In this document: positions 31,903 through 40,794 of the stretch, piece after piece
Layout of the letters: each line of letters begins with the position of its first letter
How positions within the stretch are numbered: the stretch's first letter is position 1
Origin: JBOFSQ01 sp051651625
GTDB taxonomy: Bacteria; Planctomycetota; Planctomycetia; Pirellulales; Thermoguttaceae
Length of the DNA stretch: 48,101 nt
NCBI GenBank assembly: GCA_051651625.1
Contig: JBOFSQ010000067.1
Span: 1-48,101, forward strand
Direction: 5' to 3'
Notes under the pieces: generated by a model
The model's database searches: none
The model's input: the letters and a program-made list of their open reading frames with translations, nothing else
What the model was told of the DNA's origin: nothing
Position numbers and translations under genes: made by a program

Positions 31903-34887
31903 ATGCAACGATTTTTGTTAGGCACGATCACTGGTCTGCTGTTTTGTGCGACGTTAACTGCTCACGCTGCGTCGCTCGTCTTCGACTTTGAAACGGGCAA
32001 TCTTGATAGCGAAGGTTGGATCGTCGCCGAGGGCGAAAACGCTCGCCCTATCGGGGTGCGCGACAACGAGTTTCACACCGGCGTCGCGTATGCCAAGCAC
32101 GGCAAAGCGTACCTCACGACACTCGAACAACCAAACAGCGACGCGCCGACAGATGACGTGCGGTGCGTCATCGAGTCGCCAGTTTTCACCATCACCGGTT
32201 CGCCGATCACGCTCCGCGTCGGCGGCGGAAAACGCGAGAACACTTACGTCGGGCTGTGTCTGGTCGATGAACGCGGCGAGATCGGCGAGCCAGTTCTCAC
32301 CGCACGCGGACGCGATTCGCAAGGTCTCGATGAGGTCGTCTGGGATACGTCGCCGTTTCTCACAAAGGCCGCTGTCATTCGCGTCGTCGATCTCGAAACC
32401 GGTTCGTGGGCACACATCCGCGTTGACGACATCCGCATCGACGGCCAAGTTGACGCGACAACAACAGAACTCCGTCGCGTCATCACCGGACGTATGTACG
32501 AACGTCTCGCCGCTCTTTGGGACGAAAGCCGCGCACGCCGCGACGCGGCAGCAAAGGCCGCACGCGAAGTCGTTGCGCGTTCGCCGATTCTCTACGTTCA
32601 CCGCGCGCAGTACGTCCCCGATCACCACAACACCGAGACGATGTTTCAAACCGGCGAAATCAACACCGGCTCTTTTCGCGGTGGAAGTTCGCTCAAACTT
32701 TGGAACCCCGCCAACAATTCTGTCGTCACGTTAGTTGACGTTCCAGACGGAATCGTCCGCGACCCGTGCATCAGTTTCGACGCGAAAGAAATCGTCGTCT
32801 CGCTCCGCAAAAGTATCGACGACGATTATCACATCTACAGGCTTGCGTTCGATCCCACGCGACCGACAATCGTTGTTCGCGCCGACACCGATGTCGAAAA
32901 GATTGACGGTCTCACGCAAATCACGTTCGCACGCGGCGTCAGCGACATCGATCCGCTCTACCTGCCGAACGGACGAATTCTGTTCTCATCGACGCGCGAG
33001 CCGAAGTTTTGCATGTGCAATCGCCACATCATGGCAAACCTCTACACCATCGAATCCGACGGCGCAAACCTGCTGCAAATCGGTCGCAGCACTCTATTTG
33101 AAGGTCACGCGCAACTCCTCTCCGATGGACGAGTGATCTATGACCGCTGGGAATACGTTGACCGAAACTTCGGCGACGCTCAAGGAGTTTGGGTCACGAA
33201 CCCCGACGGCACGAACCACGCGATCTACTGGGGAAACAACACCGCGTCGCCGGGCGGCGTCCTCGATGCGATTCCGCTGCCGAGCGACGACGCGACGTTT
33301 CTTGCAACGTTCAGCAGTTGCCACGACCGCCCGTGGGGTGCCATCGCACTGGTGAAACGCGACCTCGGTCTCGACGGAAAACAAGCCGTCGTTCAGACGT
33401 GGCCCGCCGAGGCGCGCGACCTCGTTGATGTCGGCGGATACGATACGTTCACGAAACTCGCGCGCAAGTTTGAAGACCCGTTCCCGCTCGACGACGAATG
33501 GATTCTCGCATCGGGAATGACGGGCAATGGCGAAGAGATGGGAATCTATCTTCTCGGACGCGACGGCTCGATGACGCTCGTTCACAGCGACGCGCCGGGT
33601 TGTTTCGATCCGCAACCGATTCGCGTCACAACGCCGCCGCCCGTTATCGCCGACCGCGTTGACTTCACCGACCCGAACGGTTATTTCTACGTCTCGAATG
33701 TCTACGAAGGTTTCGAGATGTCACGAGTTCCGAAAGGTTCGGTGAAGTGGTTGCGAATTGTAGAGTCGCCCGAAAAGCGGTTCTGGACGCAACCCGCGTG
33801 GGACGGCGGCACCGGCCAACAAGCCCCCGGAATGGCGTGGAACGACTTTAACAACAAACGCATCATTGGGACGGTGCCGGTTGAAGAAGACGGGAGCGTT
33901 TACTTCAGCGTCCCCGCCGACACCTACGTTTATTTCCAGTTGCTCGACGAGCGCGGTATGATGTTGCAAACGATGCGAAGCGGAACAATCGCGCGGCCCG
34001 GCGAGACGAACGGCTGTTACGGTTGTCACGAAGACCGACTCGCTACGTTCGCGCCGCTTCCGTACACGCCCGCCGCGATGACGAAGCCGCCGCAGACGCC
34101 GCAAGACTGGTACGGGCCGCGTCGCCTCTTCAGTTATCTTGACGAAGTGCAGCCGGTCTTCGAAAAATACTGTCTCGCGTGTCACGACAAAGTCCCCGCA
34201 GGCGGAACGAAACCGCAACTTTCGGGCGACCTCAATCTTCTCTTCAACACGTCGTATGTTCAGTTGCAGCAGAAGAAACTTGTAAACGCAACCGGTGCGG
34301 GGCCGCACACAAAACTTCCGCCGCTCTCGTGGGGTTCACAGAAGAGCCGTATAGTTGACGTTATCGCAAACGGACATCCGCGCCCAGAAATCGACGAACG
34401 CCGCCGTGCGATGGGAGTTTTTCTTGACCCCGAAAAAGACCGCGAATCGTGGGACAGAATCGTGACGTGGATCGACATCAACGCGCCATATTATCCGACA
34501 TACGCGAGTGCGTATCCGAACAACCGTTTCGGTCGCGCGCCGTTAGACGAAGCGAAACTCAAACGACTTCAAGAACTTTGCGGCGTTGACTTGACGTGGA
34601 CAGTTTCGTTCACGCGACCAGAACGCAGCCTTGCTCTTGCGAAGTGGAGTACGCCGCAAGAACGCGAGTCGAGCGAGTACCGCGAGGCACTTGCGATCAT
34701 CGAAGAGGGTGCGGCGAACCTCGCCCGTCAAGGACGCGGCGACCACCACGACTTCAAACTCGTCGTGCCGAGCGAGATCGAGCAGCAGAAAAAGTATGAA
34801 CGCCTCGCCGAAGTCGAACGCCGCATGCGCGACGCTGTTACTAGCGGCAAGAAACTTTATGAACGCGATACGCAAACCAAACCGTGA
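31903..34887 (+). CDS. Secreted di-haem HzsA-like beta-propeller protein (second paralogue)
   Basis: The 994-residue precursor has a signal peptide (about 1-22). A jelly-roll-like N-terminal domain follows (about 23-190, 'LVFDFETGNLDSEGWIV ... HIRVDDIRIDG'), then a coiled linker and PD40-like propeller repeats (about 225-590, 'DPCISFDAKEIVVSL', 'DPLYLPNGRILFSSTREPKF'). Two haem c sites are C705-x2-C708-H709 and C757-x2-C760-H761. Haem spacing (52 residues) nearly equals that of the paralogue at 1951-5301 (51 residues). It lacks the discoidin-like C-terminus and mid-chain jelly roll of that protein and ends in a charged helix. Presumed periplasmic redox enzyme of unknown substrate. AAAGGAAA precedes the ATG. 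The stop TGA lies in a CCGTGAACGGTTAC motif. Confidence 0.8.
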   Translation: MQRFLLGTITGLLFCATLTAHAASLVFDFETGNLDSEGWIVAEGENARPIGVRDNEFHTGVAYAKHGKAYLTTLEQPNSDAPTDDVRCVIESPVFTITGSPITLRVGGGKRENTYVGLCLVDERGEIGEPVLTARGRDSQGLDEVVWDTSPFLTKAAVIRVVDLETGSWAHIRVDDIRIDGQVDATTTELRRVITGRMYERLAALWDESRARRDAAAKAAREVVARSPILYVHRAQYVPDHHNTETMFQTGEINTGSFRGGSSLKLWNPANNSVVTLVDVPDGIVRDPCISFDAKEIVVSLRKSIDDDYHIYRLAFDPTRPTIVVRADTDVEKIDGLTQITFARGVSDIDPLYLPNGRILFSSTREPKFCMCNRHIMANLYTIESDGANLLQIGRSTLFEGHAQLLSDGRVIYDRWEYVDRNFGDAQGVWVTNPDGTNHAIYWGNNTASPGGVLDAIPLPSDDATFLATFSSCHDRPWGAIALVKRDLGLDGKQAVVQTWPAEARDLVDVGGYDTFTKLARKFEDPFPLDDEWILASGMTGNGEEMGIYLLGRDGSMTLVHSDAPGCFDPQPIRVTTPPPVIADRVDFTDPNGYFYVSNVYEGFEMSRVPKGSVKWLRIVESPEKRFWTQPAWDGGTGQQAPGMAWNDFNNKRIIGTVPVEEDGSVYFSVPADTYVYFQLLDERGMMLQTMRSGTIARPGETNGCYGCHEDRLATFAPLPYTPAAMTKPPQTPQDWYGPRRLFSYLDEVQPVFEKYCLACHDKVPAGGTKPQLSGDLNLLFNTSYVQLQQKKLVNATGAGPHTKLPPLSWGSQKSRIVDVIANGHPRPEIDERRRAMGVFLDPEKDRESWDRIVTWIDINAPYYPTYASAYPNNRFGRAPLDEAKLKRLQELCGVDLTWTVSFTRPERSLALAKWSTPQERESSEYREALAIIEEGAANLARQGRGDHHDFKLVVPSEIEQQKKYERLAEVERRMRDAVTSGKKLYERDTQTKP

Positions 34888-34909
34888 ACGGTTACGTTAG
34901 TAGTTCCGG

Positions 34910-35062
34910 TTCGGCATAGCCGAACCCTCCAGTTGTCAACGCCGTAGGCGTTTGGAGTTCCGGTTCGGCATAGCCGAACCCTCCAGTTATCGACGCCGTA
35001 GGCGTTTGGAGGGTTCGGCTATGCCGAACCGATGTGCGGGTGCAAGTTTCCGAACAGGTCTA
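34910..35062 (-). repeat. Dispersed repeat, right boundary copy (inverted relative to 24070-24234)
   Basis: Read on the minus strand it starts TAGACCTGTTCGGAAACTTG at 35062. It continues with CGGTTCGGCATAGCCGAACC, the same CTCCAAACG-CTACGGC-T-GATAACTGGAG spacer and further palindromes back to 34910. The first 23 bases are identical to the left copy. It occupies the gap between the convergent di-haem and ExbB-like genes. Confidence 0.88.
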
Positions 35063-35064
35063 TT

Positions 35065-35784
35065 CTATTTCTTGAGTCTAGCGAAGACGTTCTCGGAGAC
35101 GATTGAGGCTTCGAGGACGATGCGTGCTAGGTGACCTTTGAAGATTTCGTAGGCGATGATGCACGGAATCGCGATTATGAGTCCGATTTCCGTTGTGATC
35201 AGCGCAGTTGAGATTCCTTCGGCGAGTTTACCTGCTTGCGGGGCCGTCGCCGAGACCGCGATAACTTGAAACGACCGCACCATTCCGACGACGGTTCCGA
35301 GCAGTCCAAGCATCGGCGCGACGCTTGCGATCACCGCCAAATAGTTGAGCCGCTGCTCGTGACGCATCGTCTCTTCTTCGCCAACATCTTGCATCGCCTT
35401 CAGTGCTGCGTCGTAACCGCTCTTGCCTTGGGACAGTCCCGCCGCGAGAATGCGGGCCAAGTATGAGTCGTCTTCTTGCGTAAGCTGCCACGCCTCCTGA
35501 AACTTCTTCTCTTCGAGGAGCGTCTCGAACTGCTCGCGCATCTTCTCTGGGAGCAAGACGCTACGGCGAATCGTCATCGCGTTCATAATCACGAGCGATA
35601 CCGCCACAATCGACGTTACCAAGAATACAGGGAAGAAAAACCACCCCAGCGACTTGATCGTGAAGAACAAGAAGTTTTCGCTCATACGCTCCGCTGGCAC
35701 TGCGGCGGCAGCGTCTTGGGCAAAGAGAATCGCGGTGCTGGCAAGCAAGACGGTGAAAGCAACGATGGCAATACGATATTTCAT
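35065..35784 (-). CDS. MotA/TolQ/ExbB-family proton channel protein
   Basis: The 239-residue protein has a cleavable-looking signal sequence (MKYRIAIVAFTVLLASTAILFAQ), a first membrane helix (about 48-68), a cytoplasmic domain, and two closely spaced C-terminal helices (about 145-170 and 190-212) with 'ASVAPMLGLLGTVVGMVRSF' and 'ALITTEIGLIIAIPCIIAYE', the ExbB/TolQ signature. Family members form proton channels with ExbD/TolR and energise outer-membrane or cell-surface processes. No ExbD/TolR gene is adjacent: downstream lies a repeat and a convergent gene. It may be an orphan subunit or pair with a partner elsewhere. Confidence 0.9.
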   Translation of the reverse strand: MKYRIAIVAFTVLLASTAILFAQDAAAAVPAERMSENFLFFTIKSLGWFFFPVFLVTSIVAVSLVIMNAMTIRRSVLLPEKMREQFETLLEEKKFQEAWQLTQEDDSYLARILAAGLSQGKSGYDAALKAMQDVGEEETMRHEQRLNYLAVIASVAPMLGLLGTVVGMVRSFQVIAVSATAPQAGKLAEGISTALITTEIGLIIAIPCIIAYEIFKGHLARIVLEASIVSENVFARLKK

Positions 35785-35861
35785 GGCGAAGTCCTTGTGG
35801 GCTGTTCTGGGAACCGTAGCTAAATCATACGCGATTTTTGCGACAAGGCAACGGGGCGGTC

Positions 35862-35889
35862 TTGTTGGGTGTGGATGTTAGGATATAAT
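35862..35889 (+). promoter_or_regulatory. Possible promoter of the fucose-isomerase-like gene
   Basis: A perfect TATAAT (35884-35889) is preceded, with a 16-bp spacer, by TTGTTG (35862-35867), a weak -35 match. A start near 35896 would leave about 45 nt before the ATG at 35941. Confidence 0.5.
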
Positions 35890-35940
35890 CCGCGACCTGT
35901 GCTGTTCGTTGTTTCACGTTTAGATTCAAGGAGCCTGATT

Positions 35941-37614
35941 ATGTCGCCAGCCGCACGCAAGACCGCCACGAAAACTACAAAACCAGCCGCCAAGAAGACG
36001 AAGAAAAAGTCGATCTATCTCGTTGCCAGCGGCGATTCGCGTCTCAAAGCCAACCAAGATTGTTGGGAGACGCAGCGGGCAATGGAAGAAAAACTGATGC
36101 GAACAATCAGGTCGCTCGGTTTTGAAGTAATTCGTGCGCACCAGTACAAACCGAGCGTCAAACACGGCTTCATCGCGTCGCAGAAAGAAGGTCTCGAAGT
36201 CTTCCGCGACATCCCCGCAGACGCGCCGATTATCGTTGCGGAGTCGGTCTGGCAGTATTCACACCACGTCTTCCCCGGTCTCTACACGCATCAGGGGCCA
36301 ATTCTCACTGTCGCAAACTGGTCGGGGACGTGGCCCGGACTCGTCGGAATGCTCAACCTCAACGGCAATCTCATCAAGGCCGGAAAACCGTTCTCAACTC
36401 TCTGGAGCGAAAACTTCGACGATGCGTGGTTCCTCAAAAACCTCGAAACGTGGCTCGATACTGGAATCGTGAAGCATCCAAAACGTCACGTCACGCCGCT
36501 TGCGAAAGTTAACGTCACAACGAAAGACCGCGCACTCGGCAAAAAACTCGCAGACGAACTCCGTTCGCACAAAGCGATCATGGGAATCTTCGACGAAGGT
36601 TGCATGGGGATGTACAACGCGATCATTCAAGACGAGTTGCTCTTCCCACTCGGCATCTTCAAGGAACGGCTCAGCCAGTCCGCGCTCTACTACGAGACGA
36701 TGCAAGTGACCGACCACGAGGCCGACGACATTCTCGCGTGGCTCCAGCACAAAGGGATGACGTTCGATTGGGGGACGTGCGAAGAGACGCAGCTTACGCG
36801 ACACCAAGTTAACTTGCAGTGCAAAATGTACATCGCCGCCGCGCGGCTCTACGACGACTTTGGATGCAATCTGATCGGGATTCAATATCAACAAGGTCTC
36901 AAAGACTTGCTCCCCGCGAGCGACCTCGTTGAAGGAATGCTCAACAACAGTGACCGTCCGCCAGTGCGGAGCCGCGACGGGAAACGAATCATCGCCGAAG
37001 GTCTTCCAATCATCCACTTCAACGAGGTCGATGAAGGCGCGGGAGTCGATGCGCTCTTGAACAACCGCGTCGCCGCCGCACTTGAGCAGCCGCTTGAGAC
37101 GACGCTCCACGACGTTCGTTGGGGCGATTGGGACGCATCGGGGACGGTGAAAGACTTCGTTTGGGTGCTGATGATTTCGGGTGCGGTTCCGCCGGCGCAC
37201 TTGGCGGGTGGTTGGCGTGGCGCACGCGGTTATCGTCAGTCGCCGACGTATTTCCGTCTCGGTGGCAGTACGATTGGCGGCGCGGGAAAAGCGGGCGAGA
37301 TTGTCTGGTCGCGTATCTTCGTCGAGAACGGCAAACTCTGTATGGACATCGGGCGTGGCAAAACTGTCGCACTCCCCGACGACGAACACCGCCGTCGCGC
37401 CGACTGCTGCACGCCGCAATGGCCAGTCGTGAGCACTGTTTTGACCGACGTTACACGCGACCAGTTCATGGCCCGTCACCCTGCGAATCACATTCAGATC
37501 GTTTACGCGAAAGACGCGAAAAAGGCCGACCAAATGCTCGCCGTCAAAGCCGCAATGGCCGAATCCCTCGGCATCAGCGTATTCGTTTGCGGGTGTGAAC
37601 ATCTCAAAAAGTGA
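35941..37614 (+). CDS. L-fucose isomerase-like protein
   Basis: From the ATG at 35941 (AAGGAG 7 bp upstream) the product has 557 residues, close to FucI. A short Lys/Ala-rich N-terminus precedes the fold. Landmarks are 'LYTHQGPILTVANWSGTWPGLVGMLNLNG', 'STLWSENFDD', 'FDEGCMGMYNAI' and 'HFNEVDEGAGVDALL', in which the acidic residues match metal and catalytic positions of the FucI/AraA fold. 'GAVPPAHLAGGW' lies further on. These enzymes interconvert aldoses and ketoses such as L-fucose/L-fuculose or D-arabinose/D-ribulose. The SDR, DeoC and FGGY kinase 4-8 kb upstream could act on the same route. The type III restriction gene begins within 11 bp of the stop. Confidence 0.82.
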   Translation: MSPAARKTATKTTKPAAKKTKKKSIYLVASGDSRLKANQDCWETQRAMEEKLMRTIRSLGFEVIRAHQYKPSVKHGFIASQKEGLEVFRDIPADAPIIVAESVWQYSHHVFPGLYTHQGPILTVANWSGTWPGLVGMLNLNGNLIKAGKPFSTLWSENFDDAWFLKNLETWLDTGIVKHPKRHVTPLAKVNVTTKDRALGKKLADELRSHKAIMGIFDEGCMGMYNAIIQDELLFPLGIFKERLSQSALYYETMQVTDHEADDILAWLQHKGMTFDWGTCEETQLTRHQVNLQCKMYIAAARLYDDFGCNLIGIQYQQGLKDLLPASDLVEGMLNNSDRPPVRSRDGKRIIAEGLPIIHFNEVDEGAGVDALLNNRVAAALEQPLETTLHDVRWGDWDASGTVKDFVWVLMISGAVPPAHLAGGWRGARGYRQSPTYFRLGGSTIGGAGKAGEIVWSRIFVENGKLCMDIGRGKTVALPDDEHRRRADCCTPQWPVVSTVLTDVTRDQFMARHPANHIQIVYAKDAKKADQMLAVKAAMAESLGISVFVCGCEHLKK

Positions 37615-37624
37615 GGCCGCCGGT

Positions 37625-40501
37625 ATGTTCTACCGAATGATTAAAGCCGCCAGCGATGCGTGGTATGCCGCTGCGGACTGCCCGGTCAAATCGCTCCTCG
37701 ACTATATCGTTAGAACCGACGAAATGCGCGATGCGCAAATCGACGCAATTAAAACATATCTGTTTTTGAAAATAGCGGGCGAAAATCGTCCGCTGTGGCG
37801 GCTGTTTGCCGACGGTTTTTTCTGCACATCAGACGTTGGCGAACTCGACGCCAGCGACCGTGCGAAAAAAGTCTTGCGTGAAAATCCCGCCGCCCTAGCT
37901 CTGTTTGAATACGCAACGCTCACCAACGAAAAAGGCGATCCAGTCTGCGTGAAATTGGCAACGGCAATCAAAAAATGCGACGCGATTGACTACGAAAAGA
38001 TTTTGAAAGAAATCTTTTATGGCGTCAGCTACGCAGACTATCTATTCAGTTTGCCAATGGGTGCTGGCAAGACGTTTTTGATGGCGGCGTTCATCTATCT
38101 CGATTTGTATTTTTCTACGAACGAACCCGATAGTCCGATATTCGCGCACAATTTTATCGTGTTAGCACCGTCGGGATTGAAGGCGTCGGTCGTACCAAGT
38201 TTGCGCACAATTCAAAACTTTGACCCTACTTGGATTATTCCAGAACCTGTCGCGTCGCAACTGAAACGCGAGTTGAAGTTTGAAGTGCTTGACCAAAATA
38301 AGACGGCGAAAAAGTCGAACAGAACCCAAAATCCGAACGCGCAAAAAATCAACCTGCATCAACCGCTTTCGGAATTGCGTGGATTGGTTTTAGTCACCAA
38401 CGCGGAAAAAGTGATTTTGGATCGGGGCTTGCGTGAACGCGACGGATTGTTTGAAGTTGTTAATGAGAGCGATGACGAACGTGACCGCCAAGCGAACGAG
38501 TTGCGAAACCTCATCGGCAAGTTGCCGAATTTGGCGATTTATATCGACGAAGTGCATCACGCAACGAGCGACGAAATAAAACTTCGCGCCGTCGTCAATT
38601 ATTGGATGGCGAATAAGCAAAACCAAATCAACGGCGTGGTGAGTTTTTCGGGCACGCCGTATCTCGACAAAGCGGAAAAGGTAAACATCGGCGATGGATT
38701 TGCCATTGCGGGTGCGGAGATTACGAACGTCGTCTATTATTATCCGCTGATTGACGGCGTGGGAAACTTTTTGAAGTCGCCAACGGTGGTGATTTCCGAA
38801 AACGAAAACTCGCTTGAGATTGTTGAGAAAGGTCTGCGTCGATTTTTGAACGATTACCGCAACACGGTTTACGCAAATGGCACGACCGCAAAAATCGGCG
38901 TCTATTGCGGAACGATTGAAAAACTAGAAGAGCAGATTTATCCGCTGGCGGTCAAAGTTGCTGAAGACTGCGGACTCAATCCCGCTGAAACTGTTTTGAA
39001 GTTTCACAAAGGTAACTCGCAGCATTCTACGCCGCCGGATAGCCAGCTTAAATTTGACACGTTAGACAAGGCGTTGTCGCCGATTCGGATTGTGCTGTTG
39101 GTACAAATCGGCAAAGAAGGCTGGGATTGCAAGAGTTTGACGGGCATTATTTTGTCGCACGAAAAAGACTGCCTGCGCAATATGGTTTTGCAAACGTCTT
39201 GCCGTTGTTTGCGTCAAGTCGATAAAAACGCGAATGAAACGGCGGCAATTTACTTGAACGCCGCCAACGCCAAAGTCTTAAATGAGCAACTAAAACGTCA
39301 ACATCACACTTCGATTAGCGAACTTGAACGCGCCAAAAAATCGCCGTTAACGACGCTCAATCGTTACGACCGTACAGATTACTTAAAATTGCCGCCTCTT
39401 GATTTTTATCAACTAAAAATCAGTTACGAGACGCTAGTGATTAGCGAAAAAACCGATCCCGCCGACGAAATTGTAGCCGCGATTACGCCTGACGCGAAAA
39501 CTCACGAAATCACAACCGCGCAAGACTTTACCGCGAAAGTTATTGACCGCAGTGTTACCAGCGAAGAACGCGGCGACAAAGTCGCCAACTTTAATTACTG
39601 GTTATTTGCTATCGTCAAAGAAAGTTTTGGATTGATGGCAATGGCGGATTTGTCGCCGCATCACGACATTTTGCAAAACATTTTCGCCACGGTGACTTAC
39701 GCGAAAAACAGTCAACAGTATTTTAGCTCTCAATATCGTCTTGACATAATCAACGCCAACATCCGTCGGGCGTTTTATGAAAAGCGCACGTTAGAAGTCC
39801 GCGAAGAGCTGATCACGCAAAACGCCAATCTGCTAAACATTGTCAACTTCACGAGCACTATCGAGACCGACAAACCGCAAAAGTATTATCCAAATCAAAA
39901 AGAAACGGATAAAATCGTCCGCGCCGACAAAGGGGAATTGTCCCCAACTCCTGACGCAAAAATGCAGCAAGCGTTGGCGTTGCTTCAAGAAATCGGACGC
40001 GAAGACGCAGCGCAAACATTGCGTGAAGGAAACGTGTTCCATCCGCAAAAAGACCGCTCGTTTCACTACATTCCGTATCGCACGGACAGCCGATTTGAAC
40101 AAGAGTTTCTCGAAGAAGTTTTGACGCAAAATTGCGTCAAGCAGAAAGATTTGGAAGTGTACTACAATGGCGACGACGCGCTGACAGAGTTTAAGATTTG
40201 CTGTTACAAAAAAAGTGGCAAACGCTGGAATTACCTCGGCAGATACACGCCAGATTTTTTGATTATCAGCCGCAAAGACCGCAGGATTGATAAGGCGATT
40301 ATCGTAGAAACCAAAGGCGGCATTTATGCCAACGACGAGAGGTTTATTGCCAAAAAAGAGTTTGTTCAGAGCGAGTTTATCCGCCAAAATAACGAAAAGT
40401 TTGGCTACGCTCGTTTCGATTATCTGTATTTGGAAGACAGTTTGAGCGAGAACGAACGGATTATCAAAACCGCCAAAGCGGTGGAAAAGTTTTTTGCATG
40501 A
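37625..40501 (+). CDS. Type III restriction enzyme, Res (helicase-nuclease) subunit
   Basis: The ATG at 37625 (GAGG 9 bp upstream) gives 958 residues; an in-frame GTG at 37595 would overlap the previous gene. A superfamily 2 helicase core has Walker A PMGAGKT (residues 144-150), DEVH (308-311) and 'SFSGTPY'. A late helicase block reads 'VLLVQIGKEGWDCKSLTGII' and 'QTSCRCLRQV'. The C-terminus has a PD-(D/E)XK nuclease with 'PDFLII' near 877 and E895-x-K897 in VETKGG. This is the restriction subunit of a type III system, which cuts after ATP-driven travel between two sites. Codon use is more AT-rich than that of upstream genes, hinting at transfer. The mod gene follows after a 293-bp repeat. Confidence 0.93.
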   Translation: MFYRMIKAASDAWYAAADCPVKSLLDYIVRTDEMRDAQIDAIKTYLFLKIAGENRPLWRLFADGFFCTSDVGELDASDRAKKVLRENPAALALFEYATLTNEKGDPVCVKLATAIKKCDAIDYEKILKEIFYGVSYADYLFSLPMGAGKTFLMAAFIYLDLYFSTNEPDSPIFAHNFIVLAPSGLKASVVPSLRTIQNFDPTWIIPEPVASQLKRELKFEVLDQNKTAKKSNRTQNPNAQKINLHQPLSELRGLVLVTNAEKVILDRGLRERDGLFEVVNESDDERDRQANELRNLIGKLPNLAIYIDEVHHATSDEIKLRAVVNYWMANKQNQINGVVSFSGTPYLDKAEKVNIGDGFAIAGAEITNVVYYYPLIDGVGNFLKSPTVVISENENSLEIVEKGLRRFLNDYRNTVYANGTTAKIGVYCGTIEKLEEQIYPLAVKVAEDCGLNPAETVLKFHKGNSQHSTPPDSQLKFDTLDKALSPIRIVLLVQIGKEGWDCKSLTGIILSHEKDCLRNMVLQTSCRCLRQVDKNANETAAIYLNAANAKVLNEQLKRQHHTSISELERAKKSPLTTLNRYDRTDYLKLPPLDFYQLKISYETLVISEKTDPADEIVAAITPDAKTHEITTAQDFTAKVIDRSVTSEERGDKVANFNYWLFAIVKESFGLMAMADLSPHHDILQNIFATVTYAKNSQQYFSSQYRLDIINANIRRAFYEKRTLEVREELITQNANLLNIVNFTSTIETDKPQKYYPNQKETDKIVRADKGELSPTPDAKMQQALALLQEIGREDAAQTLREGNVFHPQKDRSFHYIPYRTDSRFEQEFLEEVLTQNCVKQKDLEVYYNGDDALTEFKICCYKKSGKRWNYLGRYTPDFLIISRKDRRIDKAIIVETKGGIYANDERFIAKKEFVQSEFIRQNNEKFGYARFDYLYLEDSLSENERIIKTAKAVEKFFA

Positions 40502-40544
40502 TTGCACGGGGACAAGTTTTTCGTTTGCGCAAAACGCATTTGTC

Positions 40545-40780
40545 CCGATGGGGCAGCGATTTTAATTATCGTATGCAAGCGGTACTCCGCGCAGCTTACG
40601 GTAGCGACACCACAAGAAACTAGCGTCTGTAGGACGCCACCGACCGCACGGTTGACTCAAGTGTTTGGTAGCGTCCTACAGACGCACCGGATTTTCGTTC
40701 GCGTTACCGGCGGTTTCGTTTGCCTCTATCGCGGCTACACTTACCGCTGGTTATTGAGATTGCTGCCCCGTCGGGGCAAA
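40545..40780. repeat. Compound palindrome between res and mod
   Basis: TGCCCCATCGGGAC-like and GCCCCGTCGGGGC cores bound the 293-bp gap. Inside are the inverted arms TAGCGTCTGTAGGACGC (near 40621) and GCGTCCTACAGACGC (near 40671), and 'AGCGGTACTCCGCGCAGCTTACGGTAGCG' (in two pieces) with a partner around 40730-40748. Layout matches the other compound palindromes in the window. There is no convincing gene here. Confidence 0.75.
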
Positions 40781-40794
40781 GAGGAGATCAAGTA

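Noticed and set aside
24233..37614. A bacterial microcompartment for fucose/rhamnose use, known in planctomycetes
   Set aside because: Catabolic genes of the right type are present, but no shell-protein gene is found in the window.
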